Positions 51,177-59,244 of a stretch of DNA of 64,000 bases are shown here, in pieces. Below the pieces are notes generated by a model. It worked only from the letters and a program-made list of their open reading frames with translations. It was not told the origin of the DNA and did no database searches. Position 1 is the first letter of the stretch; each line of letters begins with the position of its first letter. The stretch lies in the NCBI RefSeq assembly GCF_002979515.1, contig NZ_PCPA01000002.1:186001-250000 (forward strand), read 5' to 3'. Position numbers and translations under genes: made by a program. The stretch is from Microbacterium sp. MYb54 (GTDB lineage Bacteria; Actinomycetota; Actinomycetes; Actinomycetales; Microbacteriaceae).

Positions 51177-52214
51177 TCAGGTGCAGACCACGCCCTTCGC
51201 CTCCCAGTTGCTCGCGTCGACGATCTCCGTGTTCGCGACCGTCTTGGGAGGAAGCTCGGTGCCGTCGCGCAGCAGCGCGATCATCGAGCCGACGGCAGCC
51301 TTGCCGACCTCGACGCCGGAGATGAACAGCGCCGACTTGTTGCCGGTCTCCTGTCCGGCGTTCCAGTCCTTGCAGGTCAGGTAGGCGCCGAGTCCGACGC
51401 CGGCGATGTCGGTGGATGCGACGCCCGAGTTCTGCAGCGCCGTCACGACGCCGGTCTCGTTCTCGTCGTTGCAGCCCCAGACGACCCAGTGCTTGACGCC
51501 GGCGTTCGCCGTGATCACGGCTCCGGCCTTGTCCTGGGCGTCGGTGGCCGAGTTGTCGGTGCCGATGTCGATGACCTCCGGACCGTCGGGGACGGCGTCG
51601 GCGAAGGCGGACGCGGCACCCTCGACGCGCTCGACGCAGTTCGGCTGGTCCTGACGGTAGGCCGAGAGGATGCGGGTGTCGGCGGCCGTCCATCCGGCCT
51701 CCTGGTACAGACGCGCGGCTTCGGCGCCGACCTTCTCGCCCATCGATGTGCCGTCGAACCCGGTGAACGCGGCGGCGACCCCGGCAGCGTCCTCGATCGG
51801 GTCGTCGGCCGCCATGATCGGGATGCCGGCCTCGTTCGCGAGCTGGATCACCTGCGGGCCGATCTTGCCGTCGGGGACGACGATGATGATGCCGTCGACC
51901 TGCTGTGCGATCGCGGCCTCGACCTCGGAGATGGCCTTGTTGGCATCGGTGCCGAGATCGACGACGTTGACCGTGACGTCGCCGGCGTCCTTCGCCGCGT
52001 CCTTCGCGCCGGTGGCTTCGTCGATGAAGTACTGCTGGTCGCCCTGCTTCTGCAACAGGGCGATCGTGAGAGTGCCGTCCTTCGTGCCGCCCGATTCTGC
52101 GGGTCCAGCTGTCTCCTGGCCGGAGGAACAGGCGGCGAGTGCCGCGATGGTGAGTGCCGTGACCCCGACGGCGGCGAGCCGGAACCAAGTGGGGCGAGCT
52201 GCATGCTGCTTCAT
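51177..52214 (-). CDS. Monosaccharide-binding lipoprotein (AraF-like)
   Basis: A 345-residue binding protein. The signal peptide ends in a lipobox (ALAAC, Cys29), followed by a Ser/Gly linker. The PBP1 body shows IALLQKQGDQQYF, VDGIIIVVPDGKIGPQVIQL and AGIPIMAADDPI, then VKHWVVWGCNDENETGVVTA (about residues 235-254) and a late GVGLGAYLTCKDW. The order of these blocks and the KHW-x-x-x-G-x-ND segment resemble E. coli arabinose-binding AraF. It is first in the operon and is divergent from the dehydratase/DapA-like genes, so L-arabinose or a related sugar is the best guess. Confidence 0.9.
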   Translation of the reverse strand: MKQHAARPTWFRLAAVGVTALTIAALAACSSGQETAGPAESGGTKDGTLTIALLQKQGDQQYFIDEATGAKDAAKDAGDVTVNVVDLGTDANKAISEVEAAIAQQVDGIIIVVPDGKIGPQVIQLANEAGIPIMAADDPIEDAAGVAAAFTGFDGTSMGEKVGAEAARLYQEAGWTAADTRILSAYRQDQPNCVERVEGAASAFADAVPDGPEVIDIGTDNSATDAQDKAGAVITANAGVKHWVVWGCNDENETGVVTALQNSGVASTDIAGVGLGAYLTCKDWNAGQETGNKSALFISGVEVGKAAVGSMIALLRDGTELPPKTVANTEIVDASNWEAKGVVCT

Positions 52215-52285
52215 CAGCGATCCTTATCTTCTTCGATACTCCGGCGACTGTGCCGAGGGATGTGATCCGCTCTCGGGCGGGTAAA

Positions 52286-52296
52286 CATATAATATG
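52286..52296. promoter_or_regulatory. AT-rich palindrome in the divergent transporter/dehydratase promoter
   Basis: CATAT-A-ATATG is a perfect 11-bp palindrome within an otherwise GC-rich 201-bp gap, 72 bp from the binding-protein start and 120 bp from the dehydratase start. It may be an operator and also supplies a -10 (TATAAT at 52288-52293). Confidence 0.55.
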
Positions 52297-52415
52297 CCTA
52301 ATCAACGACAACGCAACGAATGTTGCGTATTCGAGATTCGAGATGGTGCCAGGCAGACGCCAGCACCCCGGCATCGATCGATGGAGAACGACGTGCGGCC
52401 GAGACGAGACACAGC

Positions 52416-54152
52416 ATGAGCGCCGAGAACGTCGGACGCAGCCCCCTGCGCTCTCGCGCCTGGCTGGGCGAGAGCGGCAAGAACGGCTTCATCGCCCGCC
52501 ATCACCTCCGCCAGTCCGGGCTCTCCGGACGACAGTTCGACGGTCGCCCTGTCATCGGCATCGCGAACACGTGGTCCGAGCTCACGCCCTGCAACATCCA
52601 CCTGAAGGGGCTCGCCGACGCCGCCCGCCGCGGCATCCAGCAGGCCGGCGGCACGGCACTCGAGTTTCCCGTCCTCTCCCTCGGCGAACCGTTCATGCGC
52701 CCCTCGTCGATGATCTACCGCAACATGATGGCGATGGAGCTCGAAGAGCTCTGCCGCGCGAACCCCCTCGACGCCGTCGTGGTCCTCACCGGCTGCGACA
52801 AGACGACCCCGGCAGCCCTGATGGCGCTCGCGAGCGTCGACATCCCCTCGATCGTCCTGACCGGCGGCCCGATGCTGAACGGCCGGTTCCGCGGACGCCC
52901 GGTCGGCAGCGGCACCGACATCTGGCGGATGACCGAGGCGCTGCGTGCCGGGGAGGTGACGCAGGAGGAGTTCACCGAGTTCGAGAGCTGCCTGAATCGC
53001 TCGGCCGGCCACTGCATGACCATGGGCACGGCCTCGACGATGGCGAGCATCACCGAGGCGCTGGGGATGCAGCTGCCGGGTGGAGCCGCCCTTCCCGCCG
53101 TCGACTCGCGTCGGCTCGTCCTCGCCGAGGACACCGGAGCCCGTGCCGTCGAACTCGCACTCGAAGGCCTGCGTCCCTCGACGATCATGACCCGGGAGGC
53201 GATCGAGAACGCCCTCGTCGTGAACGCCGCCTGCGGTGGATCGACGAACGCCGTGCTGCACCTGCTGGCCATCGCCGGACGACTCGGAGTGCCGCTCTCG
53301 CTCGACGACATCGACGAGTTCAGCCGTGCCATCCCGCTGCTGGTCGACCTGATGCCGAGCGGGCGATTCCTGATGGAGGAGTTCGCGTACGCCGGCGGAG
53401 TCCCCGCGTTGATGAAGGAGCTGGGCGACCTGCTCCACACCGGCGCCCCCTCGGTGACGGGTCGGACTCTGGGCGAGAACGTCGCCTCAGCCCGCAATGA
53501 CGACCCCGAGGTCATCCGTCCGCTGTCGAACCCGGCGCAGCCCGCGGGATCGGGCACCGCCGTGCTGCGGGGCAACCTCGCCCCCGACGGCGCCGTGATC
53601 AAGGTGAGCGCCGCCGAGCCGCACCTTCTCGACCACACGGGCCCTGCCCTCGTCTTCGACGACCTCGAGTCCTACCTCGCCGTGGCGGGAGACCCCGACC
53701 TCGACGTCACCGCCGACACCGTGCTCGTCGTGCGCGGCTGCGGCCCCCGCGGCTACCCCGGCATGCCCGAGGTCGGCAACCTTCCCCTCCCGAAGAAGCT
53801 GCTCGACCAGGGAGTGCGTGATCTCGTGCGGATCTCGGATGCGCGCATGAGCGGCACGGCCTACGGCGCGTGCGTGCTGCACGTCGCGCCCGAGTCGGCA
53901 GCCGGCGGCCCGCTCGCGCTGATCCGCACCGGAGACCTCGTGCGGCTGGACGTCGCAGCGAGATCGCTCGACATGCTCGTCGACCACGCCGAACTCGATC
54001 GGCGGCGTGCCGAGCTGCCGGCACCGGTGGTCGCGAGCACACGCGGCTGGACCCGGCTCTACACCGACCACGTGCTGCAGGCCGATCAGGGCGTCGACCT
54101 CGACTTCCTCGTCGGCTCCAGCGGCGACGAGCCCGCACGCAGCCCGTTCTGA
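52416..54152 (+). CDS. IlvD/Edd-family sugar-acid dehydratase (L-arabinonate type)
   Basis: A 578-residue iron-sulfur dehydratase. Cluster ligands appear in NTWSELTPCNIHLKG (about residues 53-67), LTGCDKTTPAALMA (about 125-138) and SAGHCMTMGTASTM (about 196-209). ACGGSTNAVLHL and SDARMSGTAYGACV complete the family signature. SELTPCN in place of the DHAD GHxxCN pattern is characteristic of the arabinonate/xylonate/fuconate branch. It should convert an aldonate to a 2-keto-3-deoxy acid. A DapA-like partner follows, giving a plausible pentose-oxidation branch together with the AraF-like importer. The ribosome-binding site is weak (GAGACGAGA). Confidence 0.9.
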   Translation: MSAENVGRSPLRSRAWLGESGKNGFIARHHLRQSGLSGRQFDGRPVIGIANTWSELTPCNIHLKGLADAARRGIQQAGGTALEFPVLSLGEPFMRPSSMIYRNMMAMELEELCRANPLDAVVVLTGCDKTTPAALMALASVDIPSIVLTGGPMLNGRFRGRPVGSGTDIWRMTEALRAGEVTQEEFTEFESCLNRSAGHCMTMGTASTMASITEALGMQLPGGAALPAVDSRRLVLAEDTGARAVELALEGLRPSTIMTREAIENALVVNAACGGSTNAVLHLLAIAGRLGVPLSLDDIDEFSRAIPLLVDLMPSGRFLMEEFAYAGGVPALMKELGDLLHTGAPSVTGRTLGENVASARNDDPEVIRPLSNPAQPAGSGTAVLRGNLAPDGAVIKVSAAEPHLLDHTGPALVFDDLESYLAVAGDPDLDVTADTVLVVRGCGPRGYPGMPEVGNLPLPKKLLDQGVRDLVRISDARMSGTAYGACVLHVAPESAAGGPLALIRTGDLVRLDVAARSLDMLVDHAELDRRRAELPAPVVASTRGWTRLYTDHVLQADQGVDLDFLVGSSGDEPARSPF

Positions 54153-54175
54153 CCTCACCCAAGGAGTCGATCCCC

Positions 54176-55120
54176 GTGCCCAGCACCCCCATCCGCATCC
54201 ACGGCGTCTGCCCCGTCGTGGAGACACCGTTCACCGCCGAGGGGCACATCGACGTGGCGGCGTTCCGCGGCCTCGTGCGATCCCTCGCCGATGCGGGCGT
54301 GCAGAGCGTGATGTATCCCGGCTTCGCGAGCGAGTTCTACAAGCTGACCGACCTCGAGCGCGATGAGCTCACCGCAGCACTCCTCGACGAGGCGCACCGG
54401 CACGGCATCGTCGTGGTGGTCTCGGTGCCCGACCACGCCACAGTGGTCGCGGTGGAGCGTGCGCGCCGGGCCGTCGAGCAGGGCGCCGACATGATCAACA
54501 TCCTCCCCCCTCACGCCCAGGGGCCGAGCGGTGTCGCCGTGCGCACGCACATCCGCGCCGTGCTCGACGCGATCGGCTCGACCCCCGCGATCCTCCAGTA
54601 CGCACCGGCGCAGACCGGCACGGCACTGGACGCATCGATCATCGCCGAGCTGGCAGCGGCGAACCCGAACCTCGCGCAGGTCAAGGTCGAATCCGTCCCG
54701 CCAGGGCAGCTCATCTCGGCCCTTCGCGAAGCGGCGCCCGCGCTCTCGTGCGTCGTCGGCTACGCGGGGGTGCAGCTCATCGACGCCCTGCGCCGTGGGG
54801 CCGTCGGCGTGCAGCCCGGCTCATCGTTCCCCGAGATCTACCTCGCCATCTGGCAGGCCTGGAGTCGGGGCGACCAGGAGCAGGCGGCCGCCATCCACGC
54901 GCGGCTCCTCCCCTACATCTCCTACTGGATGCAGTCGGTCGAGCTGATCATCGCGGCCGAGAAGGAGATCTCCGCGCGCCGCGGCATCCTGCCCACCGCG
55001 ACCTGTCGCGCTCCCGCCCGCGAGCTCGATGCCGAGGAGCACGAGATGATCACCCGCTTCCTCGCCGCATTCGACGATCTCCTCCGGCCTACCTCGAAGG
55101 CGATTAGCATTCAAGGATGA
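54176..55120 (+). CDS. DHDPS/NAL-family lyase: 2-keto-3-deoxy sugar-acid dehydratase or aldolase
   Basis: A 314-residue TIM-barrel class I lyase. HGVCPVVETPFTAEGHID begins the barrel; the pocket segment is YPGFASEFYKLTDLERDEL (about residues 42-60), and the Schiff-base Lys is in LAQVKVESVPPG (about 165-176). The usual GTTGE threonine pair is replaced by YPGFASEFYKL, as in L-2-keto-3-deoxyarabonate dehydratase-like branches. I infer conversion of 2-keto-3-deoxyarabonate to alpha-ketoglutarate semialdehyde, or aldol cleavage; sequence alone cannot choose. AAGGAG 9 nt upstream fixes the GTG start. Confidence 0.85.
   Translation: MPSTPIRIHGVCPVVETPFTAEGHIDVAAFRGLVRSLADAGVQSVMYPGFASEFYKLTDLERDELTAALLDEAHRHGIVVVVSVPDHATVVAVERARRAVEQGADMINILPPHAQGPSGVAVRTHIRAVLDAIGSTPAILQYAPAQTGTALDASIIAELAAANPNLAQVKVESVPPGQLISALREAAPALSCVVGYAGVQLIDALRRGAVGVQPGSSFPEIYLAIWQAWSRGDQEQAAAIHARLLPYISYWMQSVELIIAAEKEISARRGILPTATCRAPARELDAEEHEMITRFLAAFDDLLRPTSKAISIQG
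55105..55110 (+). promoter_or_regulatory. -10 element of a leaderless internal promoter
   Basis: TAGCAT within the last codons of the DapA-like gene ends 6 nt before the ATG of the S4 gene. This would allow the housekeeping RNA-binding gene to be transcribed apart from the sugar operon. Confidence 0.45.
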
Positions 55121-55344
55121 CGAACACCGATCCGATCGACGACATCTCCATCGGCGGCGAGGTGATCCGCCTCGGACAGTTCCTGAAGTTCGCCGGCCTC
55201 CTCGACTCGGGCGGCAACGCCAAAGAGGTCATCATCGACGGATACGTGACCGTCAACGACGAGGTCGACCGCCGCCGCGGACGCCAGCTGCACGACGGCG
55301 ACCTGGTGTCGTTCGAGGGGCGCACGGTTCGCGTCCGCCCCTGA
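55117..55344 (+). CDS. S4-domain RNA-binding protein (YbcJ/YaaA-like)
   Basis: A 75-residue protein consisting of a single S4 RNA-binding domain: IRLGQFLKFAGLLDSGGNAK, then EVIIDGYVTVNDEVDRRRG and GDLVSFEGRTVRV. Small YaaA/YbcJ/RlbA-like proteins are associated with ribosomal RNA or tRNA. The ATG overlaps the previous stop (ATGA), but its function is unrelated to sugar catabolism; an internal promoter is suggested by TAGCAT. Confidence 0.9.
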   Translation: MTNTDPIDDISIGGEVIRLGQFLKFAGLLDSGGNAKEVIIDGYVTVNDEVDRRRGRQLHDGDLVSFEGRTVRVRP

Positions 55345-55376
55345 CGCCTCACCTCCTCTGACACCACGCGGCCTTC

Positions 55377-55388
55377 GAGTCGCGACTC
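55377..55388. repeat. 12-bp perfect palindrome between the S4 and ferredoxin genes
   Basis: GAGTCGCGACTC lies 33 bp after the S4 stop. It is the only notable dyad in the first part of this 172-bp gap and may belong to a terminator or operator. Confidence 0.4.
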
Positions 55389-55421
55389 CGAGCGCGCCAT
55401 GGGCGTGGGGGCACGAGTGAC

Positions 55422-55436
55422 CGTCCAGTCCATGTT
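55422..55436 (+). promoter_or_regulatory. 15-bp motif shared with the aldo/keto reductase promoter (copy 1)
   Basis: CGTCCAGTCCATGTT occurs 81 bp before the ferredoxin start and recurs exactly at 59131-59145 before the aldo/keto reductase. A second block, CCGTATT, follows 63 bp after the motif start here and 52 bp after it there, a difference of one helical turn. The AraC-family gene between the two promoters is the obvious candidate regulator. Confidence 0.65.
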
Positions 55437-55516
55437 CTGACGGCGCTGAGCATAGGAATCACGGGCTTCAGCGACTTGAATCGACCGTATTGCCCCGAGC
55501 GTACAGAGGAGTACCG

Positions 55517-55711
55517 ATGAGCATTGTGGTCCAATCAGACGCCTGCGTCGGTGCCGGTCAGTGCGCCCTGGTCGCACCCGACGTGTTCGATCAGGACGAC
55601 GACGGCATCGTCGTGCTCCTCGACGCCGACCCCGAGGGCGCGCAGCGCGATGCCGCCGTGCGCGCAGCCCGCCTGTGCCCTGCCCGCGCGATCACCGTGG
55701 CCTCGCGATGA
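55517..55711 (+). CDS. Ferredoxin of P450 system ([3Fe-4S] type)
   Basis: A 64-residue ferredoxin. Cluster ligands are in CVGAGQC (residues 10-16) and the late LCPARAI, the CxxxxxC...CP pattern seen in small actinobacterial P450 ferredoxins with a 3Fe-4S cluster (the second ligand of the canonical 4Fe set is missing). GAGGAG precedes ATG. It overlaps the reductase gene by 4 bp, and the P450 follows, so it shuttles electrons from the reductase to P450 in the cytoplasm. Confidence 0.93.
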   Translation: MSIVVQSDACVGAGQCALVAPDVFDQDDDGIVVLLDADPEGAQRDAAVRAARLCPARAITVASR

Positions 55712-56886
55712 TCCCTCCGAGGGTCGTCGTCGTCGGGGCGTCGATCGGCGGATTGACCGCATCCGAGACGCTGCGCCAAGAAGGCTTCGACGGCGAGATC
55801 CTCATCCTGGGCGACGAGTCGCACCTCCCGTACACCCGCCCACCGCTGTCGAAGCAGATCCTGCTGGGCGACTGGGAGGCCGAGCAGGCAGCGATCCGCA
55901 CGACAGCGGAACTCGACGACCTCGAGGTCCAGGTACGCACCGGATGCACCGCGACCGGGCTCGACCTCGATGCGCGCACCGTGCAGACCACGCAGGGCGC
56001 CGTGCCTTTCGACGAGCTCATCATCGCGACGGGCACAGAACCCCGCCAGCATCCGCTCCTGCCGTGGGCGCCGACGCTGCGGACGATGGATGACGCGCTG
56101 CGCCTGCGCGACCGCGTCCGCACCGCCGCGCGCATCGCGGTCGTCGGCACCGGCATCCTCGGGTCGGAGATCGCCAGCGCTGCCCGTGCACACGATGCCG
56201 AGACGCTGCTGATCGGGCGCTCGGGCTCTCTCGGGTTCGGGGGCGTCGGCACGCAGCTCACGGATGAACTCGCCCGACTCCATGAGGACAACGGCGTCGA
56301 GCTCGCCCTGAGCACCGACATCGCCTCTTCCATGCCGCTGCCCGACGGGGGGTCCGAGATCACCCTCGGCGACGGCACGGTGCACCGCGTCGATCTCGCC
56401 GTCGCCATGATCGGCGGTACGCCCCGCACCGGATGGCTCGCCTCGTCCGGGCTGTCCGTCGCCGACGGGATCGCGTGCGACAGCGACGGCATCGCCGCAC
56501 CGGGGATCTCGGCTGTCGGCGACGTCGCCGCCTGGGCCGACCCCGAGACCGGACGACATGTAAGGGTCGAGCACCAGAGCAATGCGATCGAGCAGGCTGT
56601 CGCGGTCGCCATGCGCCTCGCCAACGGCACGCCGGCCGCGCGCCCTGTCCCGCTGTTCTGGTCCGAGATCCACCACACCCGCATCCATGCGTACGGCTGG
56701 TTCGATCCCCGGCGTCCCTTCGTGGAGCTGACAGCGGATGCCGGGGCGCGCGGCACCGTGTACGGCAGCCGCGACGACCATGGTCGCGTACACGGCGTGG
56801 TCGGCTGGAACGCCTCCCCGCGCGACTTCCGCACCGCTCGCGCCGCGGTTCTCCGCTCCCTTCCCACCCTCATCTCGCAACCCTGA
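55708..56886 (+). CDS. FAD-dependent ferredoxin reductase
   Basis: A 392-residue NAD(P)H:ferredoxin reductase of the putidaredoxin-reductase family. FAD loop VVVGASIGGLTASETLRQEG (about residues 6-25), PYTRPPLSK, IIATGTEPRQ, a second dinucleotide loop AVVGTGILGSEIASAARAH (about 145-163), and the FAD-ribityl Asp in ISAVGDVAAWAD. The C-terminal dimer region includes PLFWSEIHHTRIHAYGWF. It oxidises NAD(P)H and passes electrons to the adjacent ferredoxin. Confidence 0.94.
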   Translation: MIPPRVVVVGASIGGLTASETLRQEGFDGEILILGDESHLPYTRPPLSKQILLGDWEAEQAAIRTTAELDDLEVQVRTGCTATGLDLDARTVQTTQGAVPFDELIIATGTEPRQHPLLPWAPTLRTMDDALRLRDRVRTAARIAVVGTGILGSEIASAARAHDAETLLIGRSGSLGFGGVGTQLTDELARLHEDNGVELALSTDIASSMPLPDGGSEITLGDGTVHRVDLAVAMIGGTPRTGWLASSGLSVADGIACDSDGIAAPGISAVGDVAAWADPETGRHVRVEHQSNAIEQAVAVAMRLANGTPAARPVPLFWSEIHHTRIHAYGWFDPRRPFVELTADAGARGTVYGSRDDHGRVHGVVGWNASPRDFRTARAAVLRSLPTLISQP

Positions 56887-56898
56887 AGGAGTCGGTCG

Positions 56899-58140
56899 AT
56901 GACGATCCCCGCCCAGTGCCCTTTCCACGCCCGCTCGCTCCCCGGTGACGGCACCCCGCTCACACCCTCGCCGCAGCTCGCGGAATGGCGGGATCAGGGC
57001 GCCCTCGTCGCTCTGGACTTCCAGGACGGACACGAGGGCCTGGTCGCCACCCACTACGAGGCCGCGATCAGCGTGCTGCAAGACCCTCGGTTCAGCATGC
57101 GGCCGGGACGGATGCCGGTCGGCCCGGGTGACTCCGCTCACGGCGGCGACGCGGAAAGCGCGGCCGTGCCACTGGAAGCCGCCGGCGCGCTCGACGAATC
57201 CGGGCAGCGCTCCGACGACCTCAACCTGTTGAACCTCGACGGCGAAGAGCATTCGAAGCTGCGCCGCGCCGTCACCGGACGCTTCTCGGTGCGCCAGGCA
57301 CGCGGACGCGAACCGTGGATCCGCGAGATGATCGCCGAGCAGATCGAGCAGCTGAAGGCGAAGGGACCGGTCGTCGACCTGTGGCGCGACTACGCGCAGC
57401 CCATCTCGGCGCGCACGCACTGCCACGTGATCGGTATCCCCGACCACCACTACCCCCGTTTCGTCGAGCTGTTCGTCGAGGAGTCGACCGCGCAGCAGAA
57501 GTACGACTTCATCCGGGCACTCCTCGAGGAGCGTCGGGAGACCCCTGGCGAAGACGTCATCACCGACCTGCTGGGCAACGCCGACCTCGACCGGGTCGAG
57601 ATCGAGGGACTGCTCCGACTGCTGATGGGCGCCGGCCGCGACTCGGTCGCCTACCTCATCGCCACGGCATCCGTCGCCCTGCTCACCGACCCCGCACAGT
57701 TGGCCGTGCTCCGCGACGATCCCGAGAAGATCCGTGCCGCCGTGGAGGAGTTCATGCGCGTCGGGGCGATGTTCGTGACGCTGTTCGCCCGGACCGCGAC
57801 GGAGGACGTCGTGATCGAGGGGATCCCGGTTGCCGCCGGCACGTCGGTCGCGGTGTCTCCGGTCGCCGCCAACCGCGACCCCGCTCGGTGGGAGCGGCCG
57901 GAGGAGTTCGACGTCACCCGCGACGCTTTCGGGCATCTCGGCTTCGGCTACGGCATCCACGGCTGCATCGGTCAACAGGTGGCTCGGGTGGAGATCCGCG
58001 AGGCGATCACCGCCCTCGTGGAGAGCTTCCCCGACCTCACGCTCGTCGAGGCCGAGCAGCTCACCCCGCAGCCGTTCGCGCATCCGGTCGCGGTGTACGA
58101 GGCCGGAACCGTGAGCGTTCGCCTCGACGGGCGCGGGTAG
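56899..58140 (+). CDS. Cytochrome P450
   Basis: A 413-residue soluble bacterial P450. The haem-binding loop FGYGIHGCIGQQVAR has the axial Cys at about residue 356. The K-helix E-x-x-R is EEFMR. The I-helix reads LMGAGRDSVAYLI: the usual AGxDT has Ser-Val after Asp, so the proton-relay Thr is shifted or lost. HC motif-like LDGEEHSKLRR is present. The N-terminus CPFHARSLPGDG is unusual and Cys-containing. Its own ferredoxin and reductase precede it in one operon with 12 bp spacing, and sugar-catabolic genes surround it. Substrate is unknown; a demethylation of a methylated sugar is one hypothesis. Confidence 0.95.
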   Translation: MTIPAQCPFHARSLPGDGTPLTPSPQLAEWRDQGALVALDFQDGHEGLVATHYEAAISVLQDPRFSMRPGRMPVGPGDSAHGGDAESAAVPLEAAGALDESGQRSDDLNLLNLDGEEHSKLRRAVTGRFSVRQARGREPWIREMIAEQIEQLKAKGPVVDLWRDYAQPISARTHCHVIGIPDHHYPRFVELFVEESTAQQKYDFIRALLEERRETPGEDVITDLLGNADLDRVEIEGLLRLLMGAGRDSVAYLIATASVALLTDPAQLAVLRDDPEKIRAAVEEFMRVGAMFVTLFARTATEDVVIEGIPVAAGTSVAVSPVAANRDPARWERPEEFDVTRDAFGHLGFGYGIHGCIGQQVARVEIREAITALVESFPDLTLVEAEQLTPQPFAHPVAVYEAGTVSVRLDGRG

Positions 58141-58254
58141 CCGGCGGAACGTGCTCGTCGCGGCACCTCGCGGACTGCCATCATCGAAGGAGCATGACCG
58201 CTCCGCCCGTGCGACGCACGAGGCATGGTTCGCCGGATGATCAGGGAGGCAGCG

Positions 58255-59112
58255 ATGGAATCCGCTGAAGACCCGGTCGTCGTGGGGGCGAACTGGTACC
58301 GCTTCACCTCCGGCGAGCGCATCGTGAACCCGCATGTGATGAGCATGTCGTTCATCTGGATCATCAGCGGAGCCGGCGAGATCCACGCAGACGGCCAGCG
58401 TTTCTCGGTCGATGCGCAGCACGTGATCCGGCTGCCCTGGCGGCATCACGTCGAGTATCGCGCCCACCGTCGCGGCCCGTTCCACATCGGCACGCTGCAC
58501 ATCGTTCCCCGGTACGACCGCTCCGCGCCGGTTGTGCCTCGGGTCGCCCATCTCCCCGGCGACCCGTTACTCGACGACCGAGCCCGCAGCGGCGACCCGT
58601 CTGCATTCCGGGCAGGACTCTCGACGATGCAGAACGGCGCAGCGCGGCGCATCACGGAGTTCGGCACGATCGCGATCGAGCGACTGGGCGAAGGCGCCTT
58701 CGACGAGGAGTACTTCCGCGCGCTGGGTCGGCTGATCCTGCTGGAGAACACCTCATGGGCCGATGCGCACTCGCAGCAGACGAACCTGCCCGGAGCGCTC
58801 GAGCTGATGATGACGTTCATCCGTCACCACATCGCCGACCCGCTCACGGTCGCGAGGGTCGCCGAGGCCGCAAGGTGCAGCGAGACGACGGCGCAGAGGC
58901 TGTTCACCCGGCACACCGGCGAGTCCATGCAGTCGTGGATCCGGCACACGCGGTTGCGGGAGGCGGCGAGCCTGCTGCGCAGCACAGGGCTGCGCGTGAG
59001 CGAGGTCGCCCAGCTGGTCGGCTACCCCGATCCGCTCTACTTCTCGCGGGCGTTCCGCACAGCGTACGGCGTACCACCCAGCCGCTTCGCGCAGGCGACC
59101 CTGCGGCCCTGA
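58255..59112 (+). CDS. AraC-family transcriptional regulator
   Basis: A 285-residue activator. A cupin-like N-domain (FIWIISGAGEIHADGQRFSV, then HVIRLPWRHHVEYRAH) senses the ligand. The two C-terminal helix-turn-helix motifs are DPLTVARVAEAARCSETTAQ, then RLFTRHTGESMQSWIRHTRL, and VSEVAQLVGYPDPLYFSRAF with RTAYGVPPSRFAQ. The ATG follows GGGAGG by 5 nt; earlier in-frame starts at 58225 and 58237 lack this. It lies between the P450 operon and the AKR operon, both of which carry the same 15-bp element. Confidence 0.92.
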   Translation: MESAEDPVVVGANWYRFTSGERIVNPHVMSMSFIWIISGAGEIHADGQRFSVDAQHVIRLPWRHHVEYRAHRRGPFHIGTLHIVPRYDRSAPVVPRVAHLPGDPLLDDRARSGDPSAFRAGLSTMQNGAARRITEFGTIAIERLGEGAFDEEYFRALGRLILLENTSWADAHSQQTNLPGALELMMTFIRHHIADPLTVARVAEAARCSETTAQRLFTRHTGESMQSWIRHTRLREAASLLRSTGLRVSEVAQLVGYPDPLYFSRAFRTAYGVPPSRFAQATLRP

Positions 59113-59130
59113 TCCCGCTCGACTGCTGCT

Positions 59131-59145
59131 CGTCCAGTCCATGTT
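59131..59145 (+). promoter_or_regulatory. 15-bp motif shared with the P450 promoter (copy 2)
   Basis: CGTCCAGTCCATGTT, identical to 55422-55436, lies 100 bp before the aldo/keto reductase start. A half-matching inverted element, ATTTTGGACAGA, occurs at 59187-59198. Together they suggest a direct AraC-protein binding site. Confidence 0.65.
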
Positions 59146-59244
59146 TTCGGTGCTTCGGCGACCTCTCCGCCGTGCCCGTTCTCCGTATTTTGGACAGAGA
59201 GTCGCGCAGTCTCTGCGCCCGAGCGTGAAGGAGCGCATCCGCAT

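Noticed and set aside
55591..58551. A 986-codon open frame on the minus strand across the P450 operon
   Set aside because: It is a GC-skew shadow of the ferredoxin reductase and P450 genes, which have full motifs on the plus strand; its translation is low-complexity with no recognisable domain.
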